Part shown: positions 1 to 12,837 of the stretch, in pieces | How the letters are laid out: each line of letters starts with the position of its first letter | Position numbering within the stretch: position 1 is the stretch's first letter | NCBI GenBank assembly: GCA_037013495.1 | Contig: CM072807.1 | Coordinates: 25,710,802-25,774,801 of the forward strand | Direction: 5' to 3' | Origin: Hippophae tibetana | Lineage: Eukaryota; Streptophyta; Magnoliopsida; Rosales; Elaeagnaceae | DNA: 64,000 nucleotides | Notes under the pieces: generated by a model | What the model saw: the letters and a program-made list of their open reading frames with translations, nothing else | Told to the model about the DNA's origin: nothing | Databases searched by the model: none | Made by a program: the position numbers and the translations under genes

Positions 1-4
1 AAAA

Positions 5-646
5 ATGACACAGATTATTTAAAGAAAACTACGAAATAAAATCTAAAGATGCAAAAAATCACAACAAATTTGAAAAAATACAAAAGACATGAAGGACCAA
101 ATTTCTTTCATTTTTTTTAATTGCGACTTAAGTAAGGAGAAAACATTCAAACGACCCATTTTTTTAAATCTAAAATATAAAAAATGAAGATAGATATTCT
201 ATTTCCGGCAATCAAGTCATTCATACCAGTTGATGCGTATTGGTTAGATGAACATCCTAGGAACCGAGTAACTAAAAAAAATAAGAAAGATTGAATTATT
301 AAGAACATGGTCAAGATGATCAAATCGTAAACATAAAGGAAAAAAACAACACAAAAGCAATAAGGTGGCACCAAACTTGAAGACATTTTTAATTAGTGTA
401 AACTATGAGATTAGGCTACAAAAACGAGGACATCTACACTTTTATTTGTATATGTTTTTAGGAATCTCAACGAGCTTCGTTTTGATACATTATAATAGTT
501 ATTTAAATTTACGAATTAAAAGTTAAAACAGTTTAAAGTTGAAACCCTTATCAATACATTGTTGAATAAAATTGTGTCCTACATTAGCTTTCTTGTTTTT
601 TTCAAATACAAAAATAAGGAGAACACGGAAAACAAAGAACAAAAAA
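5..646 (+). repeat. Reference monomer (gamma 3' half), 642 bp
   Basis: This is the first complete monomer and serves as reference for the landmarks. A-tract-rich 5' part at about 5-110; T-run and acttaag box at about 110-135; gaagatagatattc box at about 185; atcctagg at about 254; conserved core at about 361-408; 3' half at about 409-646. The 3' half is the gamma type, marked by ggctacaaaaacgaggac, caacgagcttcg, aaaacagtttaaagttg and attgttgaataa. The alpha type instead has ggcttcaaaaacgaggag, taaacgagcgtcgg and ttatctatacattg. The beta type has tttgggttcaaaaacgag, ttaacgcgctttgg and aaaaatgtgtaaag. These three labels are used in the other entries. The starting phase is arbitrary. Confidence 0.9.
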
Positions 647-3214
647 ATGACACAGATTATTTAAAGAAAACTACGAAATAAAATCTAAAGATGCAAAAAA
701 TCACAACAAATTTGAAAAAATACAAAAGACATGAAGGACCAAATTTCTTTCATTTTTTTTAATTGCGACTTAAGTAAGGAGAAAACATTCAAACGACCCA
801 TTTTTTTAAATCTAAAATATAAAAAATGAAGATAGATATTCTATTTCCGGCAATCAAGTCATTCATACCAGTTGATGCGTATTGGTTAGATGAACATCCT
901 AGGAACCGAGTAACTAAAAAAAATAAGAAAGATTGAATTATTAAGAACATGGTCAAGATGATCAAATCGTAAACATAAAGGAAAAAAACAACACAAAAGC
1001 AATAAGGTGGCACCAAACTTGAAGACATTTTTAATTAGTGTAAACTATGAGATTAGGCTACAAAAACGAGGACATCTACACTTTTATTTGTATATGTTTT
1101 TAGGAATCTCAACGAGCTTCGTTTTGATACATTATAATAGTTATTTAAATTTACGAATTAAAAGTTAAAACAGTTTAAAGTTGAAACCCTTATCAATACA
1201 TTGTTGAATAAAATTGTGTCCTACATTAGCTTTCTTGTTTTTTTCAAATACAAAAATAAGGAGAACACGGAAAACAAAGAACAAAAAAATGACACAGATT
1301 ATTTAAAGAAAACTACGAAATAAAATCTAAAGATGCAAAAAATCACAACAAATTTGAAAAAATACAAAAGACATGAAGGACCAAATTTCTTTCATTTTTT
1401 TTATTTGCGACTTAAGTAAGGAGAAAACATTCAAACGACCAATTTTTTTAAATCTAAAATATAAAAAATGAAGATAGATATTCTATTTCCTGCAATCAAG
1501 TCATTCATACCAGTTGATGCGTATTGGTTAGATGAACATCCTAGGAACCGAGTAACTAAAAAAAATAAGAAAGATTGAATTATTAAGAACATGGTCAAGA
1601 TGATCAAATCGTAAACATAAAGGAAAAAAACAACACAAAAGCAATAAGGTGGCACCAAACTTGAAGACATTTTTAATTAGTGTAAACTATGAGATTAGGC
1701 TACAAAAACGAGGACATCTACACTTTTATTTGTATATGTTTTTAGGAATCTCAACGAGCTTCGTTTTGATACATTATAATAGTTATTTAAATTTACGAAT
1801 TAAAAGTTAAAACAGTTTAAAGTTGAAACCCTTATCAATACATTGTTGAATAAAATTGTGTCCTACATTAGCTTTCTTGTTTTTTTCAAATACAAAAATA
1901 AGGAGAACACGGAAAACAAAGAACAAAAAAATGACACAGATTATTTAAAGAAAACTACGAAATAAAATCTAAAGATGCAAAAAATCACAACAAATTTGAA
2001 AAAATACAAAAGACATGAAGGACCAAATTTCTTTCATTTTTTTTAATTGCGACTTAAGTAAGGAGAAAACATTCAAACGACCCATTTTTTTAAATCTAAA
2101 ATATAAAAAATGAAGATAGATATTCTATTTCCTGCAATCAAGTCATTCATACCAGTTGATGCGTATTGGTTAGATGAACATCCTAGGAACCGAGTAACTA
2201 AAAAAAATAAGAAAGATTGAATTATTAAGAACATGGTCAAGATGATCAAATCGTAAACATAAAGGAAAAAAACAACACAAAAGCAATAAGGTGGCACCAA
2301 ACTTGAAGACATTTTTAATTAGTGTAAACTATGAGATTAGGCTACAAAAACGAGGACATCTACACTTTTATTTGTATATGTTTTTAGGAATCTCAACGAG
2401 CTTCGTTTTGATACATTATAATAGTTATTTAAATTTACGAATTAAAAGTTAAAACAGTTTAAAGTTGAAACCCTTATCAATACATTGTTGAATAAAATTG
2501 TGTCCTACATTAGCTTTCTTGTTTTTTTCAAATACAAAAATAAGGAGAACACGGAAAACAAAGAACAAAAAAATGACACAGATTATTTAAAGAAAACTAC
2601 GAAATAAAATCTAAAGATGCAAAAAATCACAACAAATTTGAAAAAATACAAAAGACATGAAGGACCAAATTTCTTTCATTTTTTTTAATTGCGACTTAAG
2701 TAAGGAGAAAACATTCAAACGACCCATTTTTTTAAATCTAAAATATAAAAAATGAAGATAGATATTCTATTTCCGGCAATCAAGTCATTCATACCAGTTG
2801 ATGCGTATTGGTTAGATGAACATCCTAGGAACCGAGTAACTAAAGAAAATAAGAAAGATTGAATTGCTAAGAACATGGTCAAGATGATCATATCGTAAAC
2901 ATAAAGGAAAAAAACAACACAAAAGCAATAAGGTGGCACCAAACTTGAAGACATTTTTAATTAGTGTAAACTATGAGATTAGGCTACAAAAACGAGGACA
3001 TCTACACTTTTATTTGTATATGTTTTTAGGAATCTCAACGAGCTTCGTTTTGATACATTATAATAGTTATTTAAATTTACGAATTAAAAGTTAAAACAGT
3101 TTAAAGTTGAAACCCTTATCAATACATTGTTGAATAAAATTGTGTCCTACATTAGCTTTCTTGTTTTTTTCAAATACAAAAATAAGGAGAACACGGAAAA
3201 CAAAGAACAAAAAA
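647..3214 (+). repeat. Four-monomer HOR unit A-B-C-D (2568 bp), first copy
   Basis: The unit contains monomers 2-5. The B monomer at 1289 is marked by ttttatttgcg and ccaattt, the C monomer at 1931 by cccattt with cctgca, and the D monomer at 2573 by aaagaaaataag and catatcgtaaac. A second, incomplete copy (A, B, C) follows at 3215-5140. The monomer before it (5-646) is type A, not D, so the pattern does not extend cleanly leftward within the window. Confidence 0.85.
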
Positions 3215-5140
3215 ATGACACAGATTATTTAAAGAAAACTACGAAATAAAATCTAAAGATGCAAAAAATCACAACAAATTTGAAAAAATACAAAAGACAT
3301 GAAGGACCAAATTTCTTTCATTTTTTTTAATTGCGACTTAAGTAAGGAGAAAACATTCAAACGACCCATTTTTTTAAATCTAAAATATAAAAAATGAAGA
3401 TAGATATTCTATTTCCGGCAATCAAGTCATTCATACCAGTTGATGCGTATTGGTTAGATGAACATCCTAGGAACCGAGTAACTAAAAAAAATAAGAAAGA
3501 TTGAATTATTAAGAACATGGTCAAGATGATCAAATCGTAAACATAAAGGAAAAAAACAACACAAAAGCAATAAGGTGGCACCAAACTTGAAGACATTTTT
3601 AATTAGTGTAAACTATGAGATTAGGCTACAAAAACGAGGACATCTACACTTTTATTTGTATATGTTTTTAGGAATCTCAACGAGCTTCGTTTTGATACAT
3701 TATAATAGTTATTTAAATTTACGAATTAAAAGTTAAAACAGTTTAAAGTTGAAACCCTTATCAATACATTGTTGAATAAAATTGTGTCCTACATTAGCTT
3801 TCTTGTTTTTTTCAAATACAAAAATAAGGAGAACACGGAAAACAAAGAACAAAAAAATGACACAGATTATTTAAAGAAAACTACGAAATAAAATCTAAAG
3901 ATGCAAAAAATCACAACAAATTTGAAAAAATACAAAAGACATGAAGGACCAAATTTCTTTCATTTTTTTTATTTGCGACTTAAGTAAGGAGAAAACATTC
4001 AAACGACCAATTTTTTTAAATCTAAAATATAAAAAATGAAGATAGATATTCTATTTCCTGCAATCAAGTCATTCATACCAGTTGATGCGTATTGGTTAGA
4101 TGAACATCCTAGGAACCGAGTAACTAAAAAAAATAAGAAAGATTGAATTATTAAGAACATGGTCAAGATGATCAAATCGTAAACATAAAGGAAAAAAACA
4201 ACACAAAAGCAATAAGGTGGCACCAAACTTGAAGACATTTTTAATTAGTGTAAACTATGAGATTAGGCTACAAAAACGAGGACATCTACACTTTTATTTG
4301 TATATGTTTTTAGGAATCTCAACGAGCTTCGTTTTGATACATTATAATAGTTATTTAAATTTACGAATTAAAAGTTAAAACAGTTTAAAGTTGAAACCCT
4401 TATCAATACATTGTTGAATAAAATTGTGTCCTACATTAGCTTTCTTGTTTTTTTCAAATACAAAAATAAGGAGAACACGGAAAACAAAGAACAAAAAAAT
4501 GACACAGATTATTTAAAGAAAACTACGAAATAAAATCTAAAGATGCAAAAAATCACAACAAATTTGAAAAAATACAAAAGACATGAAGGACCAAATTTCT
4601 TTCATTTTTTTTAATTGCGACTTAAGTAAGGAGAAAACATTCAAACGACCCATTTTTTTAAATCTAAAATATAAAAAATGAAGATAGATATTCTATTTCC
4701 TGCAATCAAGTCATTCATACCAGTTGATGCGTATTGGTTAGATGAACATCCTAGGAACCGAGTAACTAAAAAAAATAAGAAAGATTGAATTATTAAGAAC
4801 ATGGTCAAGATGATCAAATCGTAAACATAAAGGAAAAAAACAACACAAAAGCAATAAGGTGGCACCAAACTTGAAGACATTTTTAATTAGTGTAAACTAT
4901 GAGATTAGGCTACAAAAACGAGGACATCTACACTTTTATTTGTATATGTTTTTAGGAATCTCAACGAGCTTCGTTTTGATACATTATAATAGTTATTTAA
5001 ATTTACGAATTAAAAGTTAAAACAGTTTAAAGTTGAAACCCTTATCAATACATTGTTGAATAAAATTGTGTCCTACATTAGCTTTCTTGTTTTTTTCAAA
5101 TACAAAAATAAGGAGAACACGGAAAACAAAGAACAAAAAA
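3215..5140 (+). repeat. Incomplete second copy of the 2568 bp HOR (A-B-C)
   Basis: Monomers 6, 7 and 8 repeat the marker states of monomers 2, 3 and 4, including the paired ttttatttgcg and ccaattt states in monomer 7 (start 3857). The expected D monomer is replaced by the divergent transition monomer at 5141, which keeps the D-like ttgctaag and catatcgg but otherwise belongs to other subtypes. Confidence 0.85.
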
Positions 5141-5782
5141 ATGACACAGATTATTTAAAGAAAACTACGAAATAAAATCTAAAGATGCAAAAAATCACAA
5201 CAAATTTGAAAAAATACAAAAGACATGAAGGACAAAATTTCTTTCATTTTTTTTAATTTGCGACTTAAGTAAGGAGAAAACATTCAAACGACCAATTTTT
5301 TTAAATCTAAAATACAAAAAATGAAGATAGATATTCTATTTCCTGCAATCAAGTCATTCATACCAGTTGATGCGTATTGGTTAGATGAACATCCTAGGAA
5401 CCGAGTAACTCAAAACAATAAGAAAGATTGAATTGCTAAGAACATGGTCAAGATGATCATATCGGAAACATAAAGGAAAAAAATGACACAAAAGCAATAA
5501 GGTGGACCAAACTTGAAGACATTTTTAATTAGTGTAAACTATGAGATTTGGGTTCAAAAATGAGAAGAACTACACTCTTAATTCTACATGTTTTTAGGAA
5601 TCTTAATGCGCTTTGGTTTGATATATTATAATAGTTATTTCAATTTACGAATTAAAACTTAAAAATGTGTAAAGTTGCAAACCTTATCAATACATTGTTT
5701 TATAAAATTCTATCCTACATTAGCTCTCTTGTTTTTTTCAAATACAAAAATAAGGAGAATACAGAAAAAAAAGATCAAAAAA
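5141..5782 (+). repeat. Chimeric transition monomer between blocks A and B
   Basis: The left part continues block A as far as about 5231, where gaccaaatttc of block A becomes gacaaaatttc. The middle part has actcaaaacaataag and catatcgg, shared with monomers far to the right (48771 and 57113). From about 5545 the 3' half is beta type (tttgggttcaaaaatgag, attctacatg). At about 5505 it lacks two bases of the conserved core (ggtggaccaaac instead of ggtggcaccaaac). It therefore joins at least three subtype backgrounds in one monomer and marks the edge of the homogenised block A. Confidence 0.8.
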
Positions 5783-8342
5783 ATGACACAGATTATTTAA
5801 AGAAAACTACGAAATAAAATCTAAAGATGCAAAAAATCACAACAAATTTGAAAAAATATAAAAGACATGAAGGATCAAATTTCTTTCATTTTTTTTAATT
5901 TGCGACTTAAGTAAGGAGAAAACATTCAAACGATCAATTTGTTTAAATCTAAAATACTAAAAATGAAGATAGATATTCTATTTCGTGCAATCAAGTCATT
6001 CATACCAGTTGATGCGTATTGCTTAGTTGAACATCTTAGGAACCAAGTAATCCAAAAAAATAAGAAAGATTGAATTGCTAAGAACATGGTCAAGATGATC
6101 AAATCGGAAAATAAAGGAAAAAAACAACACAAAAGCAATAAGGTGGAACCAAACTTGAAGATATTTTTCATTAGTGTAAACTATGAGATTAGGCTTCAAA
6201 AACGAGGAGATCTACACTTTTATTTGTATATGTTTTAAGGAATCTAAACGAGCATCAGATTGATATATTATAATTGTTATTTCAATTTACGAATTAAAAG
6301 TTAAAAAGTTTAAAGTTCCAACCCTTATCTATACATTGTTTTATAAAATTGTGTCCTACATTAGATCTTTTTTTTTCAAATACAAAAATATGGAGAACAC
6401 GGAAAACAAAGAACAAAAAAATGACACAGATTATTTAAAGAAAACTACGAAATAAAATCTAAAGATGCAAAAATTCACAACAAATTTGAAAAAATACAAA
6501 AGACATGAAGGACAAAATTTCTTTGATTTTTTTTAATTTGCGACTTAAGTAAGGAGAAAACATTCAAACGACCAATTTTTTTAAATCTAAAATACAAAAA
6601 ATGAAGATAGATATTCTATTTCGTGCAATCAAGTCATTCATACCAATTGATGTGTATTGTTTAGATGAACATCCTAGGAACCGAGTAACTCAAAAAAATA
6701 AGAAAGATTGAATTGCTAAGAATATGGTCAAGATGACCAAATCGGAAACATAAAGAAAAATATTAAAACAAAAGCAATAAGGTGGCACCAAACTTGAAGA
6801 CATTTTTAATTAGTGTAAACTATGAGATTTGGGTTCAAAAACGAGAAAACTACACTCTTAACTCTATATGTTTTTAGGAATCTTAACGCGCTTTGGTTTG
6901 ATATATTATAATAGTTATATCAATTTACGAATTAAAAGTTAAAAATGTGTAAAGTTGCAACCCTTATCAATACATTGTTTTATAAAATTGTGTCCTACAT
7001 TAGCTCTCTTGTTTTTTTCAAATACAAAAATAAGGAGAACACGGAAAACAAAGAACAAAAAAATGACACAGATTATTTAAAGAAAACTACGAAATAAAAT
7101 CTAAAGATGCAAAAAATCACAACAAATTTGAAAAAATACAAAAGACATGAAGGACCAAATTTCTTTCATTTTTTTTAATTGCGACTTAAGTAAGGAGAAA
7201 ACATTCAAACGACCAATTTTTTTAAATCTAAAATACTAAAAATGAAGATAGATATTCTATTTCGTGCAATCAAGTCATTCATACCAGTTGATGCGTATTG
7301 CTTAGTTGAACATCTTAGGAACCAAGTAATTCAAAAAAATAAGAAAGATTGAATTGCTAAGAACATGGTCAAGATGATCAAATCGGAAAATAAAGGAAAA
7401 AAACAACACAAAAGGAATAAGGTGGAACCAAACTTGAAGATATTTTTCATTAGTATTAACTATGAGATTAGGCTTGAAAAACGAGGAGATCTACACTTTT
7501 ATTTGTATATGTTTTTAGGAATCTAAACAGGCATCGGATTGATATATTATAATTGTTATTTCAATTTACGAATTAAAAGTTAAAAAGTTTAAAGTTGCAA
7601 CCCTTATCTATACATTGTTTTATAAAATTGTGTCCTACATTAGATCTCTTTTTTTTCAAATACAAAAATATGGAGAACACGGAAAACAAAGAACAAAAAA
7701 ATGACACAGATTATTTAAAGAAAACTACGAAATATAATTTAAAGAAGCAACAAATGACAACAAATTTGAAAAAATAAAAAGGACATGAAGGACAAAGTTT
7801 GTTTCATTTTTTTTAATTTGCGACTTAAGTAAGGAGAAAACATTCAAAGGACCAATTTTTTTTAAATCTAAAATAAACAAATGAAGATAGATATTCTATT
7901 TCGTGCAATCAATTCATTCATACCAGTTGATGTGTATTGTTTAGATGAACATCCTAACAACCCAGTAACTCAATAAAATAAGAAAGATTGAATTGCTAAG
8001 AACATGGTCAACATCATCAAATCGGAAACATAAAGAAAAAGATTAAAACAAAAGCAATAAGGTGGCACCAAACTTGAAGACATTTTTAATTAGTGTAAAC
8101 TATGAGATTTGGGTTCAAAAACGAGAAAACTACACTCTTAACTCTATATGTTTTTAGGAATCTTAACGCGCTTTGGTTTGATATATTATAATAGTTATAT
8201 CAATTTACGAATTAAAAGTTAAAAATGTGTAAAGTTGCAACCCTTATCAATACATTGTTTTATAAAATTGTGTCCTACATTAGCTCTCTTGTTTTTTTCA
8301 AATACAAAAATAAGGAGAACACGGAAAACAAAGAACAAAAAA
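5783..8342 (+). repeat. Block B1: two ~1280 bp dimers
   Basis: Monomer starts are 5783 (638 bp), 6421 (642), 7063 (638) and 7701 (642). The 638 bp members are type X, marked by tgcttagttgaacatcttag, aaccaagtaat and an alpha-like 3' half (aaaaagtttaaag, tctatacattg). The second members carry a beta 3' half but differ from each other. Monomer 6421 is P-like (aattcacaac, accaattgatgtg, gtcaagatgacc). Monomer 7701 starts a type Y (aaatataatttaaagaagc, caaaggacc, gtcaacatcatc). So period and lengths repeat while the partner subtype changes. Confidence 0.85.
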
Positions 8343-11300
8343 ATGACACAGATTATTTAAAGAAAACTACGAAATAAAATCTAAAGATGCAAAAAATCAC
8401 AACAAATTTGAAAAAATACAAAAGACATGAAGGACAAAATTTCTTTCATTTTTTTTAATTTGCGACTTAAGTAAGGAGAAAACATTCAAACGACCAATTT
8501 TTTTAAATCTAAAATACTAAAAATGAAGATAGATATTCTATTTCGTGCAATCAAGTCATTCATACCAGTTGATGCGTATTGCTTAGTTGAACATCTTAGG
8601 AACCAAGTAATCCAAAAAAATAAGAAAGATTGAATTGCTAAGAACATGGTCAAGATGATCAAATCGGAAAATAAAGGAAAAAAACAACACAAAAGCAATA
8701 AGGTGGAACCAAACTTGAAGATATTTTTCATTAGTGTAAACTATGAGATTAGGCTTCAAAAACGAGGAGATCTACACTTTTATTTGTATATGTTTTTAGG
8801 AATCTAAACGAGTATCAGATTGATATATTATAATTGTTATTTCAATTTACGAATTAAAATTTAAAAAGTTTAAAGTTGCAACCCTTATCTATACATTGTT
8901 TTATAAAATTGTGTCCTACATTAGATCTTTTTTTTTCAAATACAAAAATATGGAGAACACGGAAAACAAAGAACAAAAAAATGACACAGATTATTTAAAG
9001 AAAACTACGAAATATAATTTAAAGAAGCAACAAATGACAACAAATTTGAAAAAATAAAAAGGACATGAAGGACAAAGTTTGTTTCATTTTTTTTAATTTG
9101 CGACTTAAGTAAGGAGAAAACATTCAAAGGACCAATTTTTTTTAAATCTAAAATAAAAAAAAATGAAGATAGATATTCTATTTCATGCAATCAAGTTATT
9201 CATACCAGTTGATACGTATTGTTTAGATGAACATCCTAAGAACCCAGTAATTCAATAAAATAAGAAAGATTGAATTGCTAAGAACATGGTCAACATGATC
9301 AAATCGGAAACATAAAGAAAAATATTAAAACAAAAGCAATAAGGTGGCACCAAACTTGAAGACATTTTAAATTAGTGTAAACTATGAGATTTGGGTTCAA
9401 AAACGAGAAGAACTACACTCTTAATTCTATATGTTTTTAGGAATATTAACGCGCTTTCGTTTGATATATTATAATAGTTATTTCAATTTACGAATTAAAA
9501 GTTAAAAATGTGTAAAGTTGCAACCCTTACCAATACATTGTTTTATAAAATTGTGTCCTACATTAGCTCTCTTGTTTTTTTCAAATACAAAAATAAGGAG
9601 AACACGGAAAACAAAGATGAAAAAAATGACACAGATTATTTAAAAAAAACTACGAAATAAAATCTAAAGATGCAAAAATTCACAACAAATTTGAAAAATA
9701 CAAAAGACATGAAGGACAAAATTTCTTTCATTTTTTTTTAATTTGCGACTTAAGTAAGGAGAAAACATTCAAACGACCAATTTTTTTAAATCTAAAATCC
9801 TAAAAATGAAGATAGATATTCTATTTCGTGCAATCAAGTCATTCAAACCAGTTGATGCGTATTGTTTAGATGAACATCCTAGGAACCGAGTAACTCAGAA
9901 AAATAAGAAAGATTGAATTGTTAAGAATATGGTCAAGATGACCAAATCGGAAACATAAAGAAAAATATTAAAACAAAAGCAATAAGGTGGCACCAAACTT
10001 GAAGACATTTTTAATTAGTGTAAACTATGAGATTTGGGTTCAAAAACGAGAAAACTACACTCTTAACTCTATATGTTTTTAGGAATCTTAACGCGCTTTG
10101 GTTTGATATATTATAATAGTTATATCAATTTACGAATTAAAAGTTAAAAATGTGTAAAGTTGCAACCCTTATCAATACATTGTTTTATAAAATTGTGTCC
10201 TACATTAGCTCTCTTGTTTTTTTCAAATACAAAAATAAGGAGAACACGGAAAACAAAGAACAAAAAAATGACACAGATTATTTAAAGAAAACTACGAAAT
10301 AAAATCTAAAGATGCAAAATCACAACAAATTTGAAAAAATACAAAAGACATGAAGGACAAAATTTCTTTCATTTTTTTTAATTTGCGACTTAAGTAAGGA
10401 GAAAACATTCAAACGACCAATTTTTTTAAATCTAAAATACTAAAAATGAAGATAGATATTCTATTTCGTGCAATCAAGTCATTCATACCAGTTGATGCGT
10501 ATTGCTTAGTTGTACATCTTAGGAACCAAGTAATCCAAAAAAATAAGAAAGATTGAATTGCTAAGAACATGGTCAAGATGATCAAATCGGAAAATAAAGG
10601 AAAAAAACAACACAAAAGCAATAAGGTGGAACCAAACTTGAAGATATTTTTCATTAGTGTAAACTATGAGATTAGGCTTCAAAAACGAGGAGATCTACAC
10701 TTTTATTTGTATATGTTTTTAGGAATCTAAACGAGCATCAGATTGATATATTATAATTGTTATTTCAATTTACGAATTAAAAGTTAAAAAGTTTAAAGTT
10801 GCAACCCTTATCTATACATTGTTTTATAAAATTGTGTCCTACATTAGATCTTTTTTTTTTCAAATACAAAAATATGGAGAACACGGAAAACAAAGAACAA
10901 AAAAATGACACAGATTATTTAAAGAAAACTACGAAATATAATTTAAAGAAGCAACAAATGACAACAAATTTGAAAAAATAAAAAGGACATGAAGGACAAA
11001 GTTTGTTTCATTTTTTTTAATTTGCGACTTAAGTAAGGAGAAAACATTCAAAGGACCAATTTTTTTTAAATCTAAAATAAAAAAAATGAAGATAGATATT
11101 CTATTTCATGCAATCAAGTTATTCATACCAGTTGATGCGTATTGTTTAGATGAACATCCTAAGAACCCAGTAACTCAATAAAATAAGAAAGATTGAATTG
11201 CTAAGAACATGGTCAACATGATCAAATCGGAAACATAAAGAAAAATATTAAAACAAAAGCAATAAGGTGGCACCAAACTTGAAGACATTTTTAATTAGTG

Positions 11301-12192
11301 TAAACTATGAGATTTGGGTTCAAAAAGGAGAAGAACTACACTCTTAATTCTATATGTTTTTAGGAATATTAACGCGCTTTCGTTTGATATATTATAATAG
11401 TTATTTCAATTTACGAATTAAAAGTTAAAAATGTGTAAAGTTGCAACCCTTACCAATACATTGTTTTATAAAATTGTGTCCTACATTAGCTCTCTTGTTT
11501 TTTTCAAATACAAAAATAAGGAGAACACGGAAAACAAAGAAGAAAAAAATGACATAGATTATTTAAAAAAAACTACGAAATAAAATCTAAAGATGCAAAA
11601 ATTCACAACAAATTTGAAAAAATACAAAAGACATGAAGGACAAAATTTCTTTCATTTTTTTTTAATTTGCGACTTAAGTAAGGAGAAAACATTCAAACGA
11701 CCAATTTTTTTAAATCTAAAATACAAAAAATGAAGATAGATATTCTATTTCGTGCAATCAAGTCATTCATACCAATTGATGTGTATTGTTTAGATGAACA
11801 TCCTAGGAACCGAGTAACTCAAAAAAATAAGAAAGATTGAATTGCTAAGAATATGGTCAAGATGACCAATTCGGAAACATAAAGAAAAATATTAAAACAA
11901 AAACAATAAGGTGGCACCAAACTTGAAGACATTTTTAATTAGTGTAAACTATGAGATTTGGGTTCAAAAACGAGAAAACTACACTCTTAACTCTATATGT
12001 TTTTAGGAATATTAACGCGCTTTGGTTTGATATATTATAATAGTTATTTCAATTTACGAATTAAAAGTTAAAAATGTGTAAAGTTGCAACCCTTACGAAT
12101 ACATTGTTTTATAAAATTGTGTCCTACATTAGCTTTCTTGTTTTTTTCAAATACAAAAATAAGGAGAACACGGAAAAACAAAGAACAAAAAA
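8343..12192 (+). repeat. Block B2: two X-Y-P trimers of 1925 bp
   Basis: Unit one is 8343-10267 (monomers at 8343, 8981, 9626) and unit two is 10268-12192 (10268, 10905, 11549). In each, an X monomer (tgcttagttg or tgcttagttgt, alpha-like 3' half, 637-638 bp) is followed by Y (aatataatttaaagaagc, caaaggacc, aacccagtaa) and then a P-like monomer (aattcacaac, gtcaagatgacc). Both units are 1925 bp although the individual monomers differ slightly (638/645/642 against 637/644/644). The units are similar but not identical, so this repeat looks older than block A. Confidence 0.85.
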
Positions 12193-12837
12193 ATGACACA
12201 GATTATTTAAAGAAAACTACGAAATAAAATCTAAAGATGCAAAAATTCACAACAAATTTGAAAAAATACAAAAGATATGAAGGGACAAAATTTCTTTCAT
12301 TTTTTTTTAATTTGCGACTTAAGTAAGGAGAAAACATTCAAACGACTAATTTTTTTAAATCTAAAATACAAAAAATGAAGATAGATATTCTATTTCGTGC
12401 AATCAAGTCATTCATACCAATTGATGTGTATTGTTTAGATGAACATCCTAGGAACCGAGTAACTCAAAAAAATAAGAAAGATTGAATTGCTAAGAACATG
12501 GTCAAGATGACCAAATCGGAAACATAAAGAAAAAGATTAAAACAAAAGAAATAAGGTGGCACCAAACTTGAAGACATTTTTAATTAGTGTAAACTATGAG
12601 ATTAGGCTTCAAAAACGAGAAGAACTACACTCTTAACTCTATATGTTTTTAGGAATATTAACGCGCTTTGGTTTGATATATTATAATAGTTATTTAAATT
12701 TACGAATTAAAAGTTAAAACAGTTTAAAGTTGAAACCCTTATCAATACATTGTTGAATAAAATTGTGTCCTACATTAGCTTTCTTGTTTTTTTCAAATAC
12801 AAAAATAAGGAGAACACGGAAAACAAAGAACAAAAAA
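12193..12837 (+). repeat. Chimeric P-type monomer closing block B
   Basis: The 645 bp monomer has a P-like 5' half (aattcacaac, accaattgatgtg) with private changes agatatgaaggg and gactaattt. Its 3' half mixes types. It has the alpha/gamma-like gattaggcttcaaaaacg, the beta-like gaagaactacactc and ttaacgcgctttgg, and ends in gamma-type sequence (ttatttaaatttacg, aaaacagtttaaagttg, attgttgaataa). A similar mixture recurs in the monomer at 31477. Confidence 0.8.

Larger units (their letters stand above)
1..5140 (+). repeat. Block A: eight near-identical 642 bp monomers
   Basis: Monomer starts are 5, 647, 1289, 1931, 2573, 3215, 3857 and 4499, every interval exactly 642 bp. The copies differ at only a few positions: cccattt or ccaattt near offset 150, ccggca or cctgca near offset 225, and a cluster in copy 5 (aaagaaaataag, ttgctaag, catatcg). 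By these markers the order is A, A, B, C, D, A, B, C. Copies 2-4 and 6-8 match at a distance of 2568 bp with no difference noticed by eye. All carry the gamma 3' half. This is the most homogeneous part of the window and probably the most recently amplified. Bases 1-4 are the tail of the preceding monomer. Confidence 0.95.

Noticed and set aside
250..262. tcctagga palindrome as a conserved functional site
   Set aside because: It is common but often changed without a compensating substitution (tcctaaga in Q, tcctagaa in gaagaac-types, tcttagga in X/R), so there is no sign of constraint.
147..386. Minus-strand 79-codon open frame with hydrophobic residues, repeated every 642 bp in block A and in the X and R monomers (5926-6171, 15550-15789 and others)
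   Set aside because: It recurs only because the monomer recurs. It is broken by stops or frame changes in the P, Q and most block D/E monomers next to it. It has no recognisable domain, and a ~25% GC repeat of this size yields such frames by chance. Reported as non-coding.
5..646. Monomer as an ancient dimer of two ~320 bp halves
   Set aside because: Only short chance-level similarities were found between halves (for example tcattcataccagttg against tcaatacattgttg), with inconsistent offsets.
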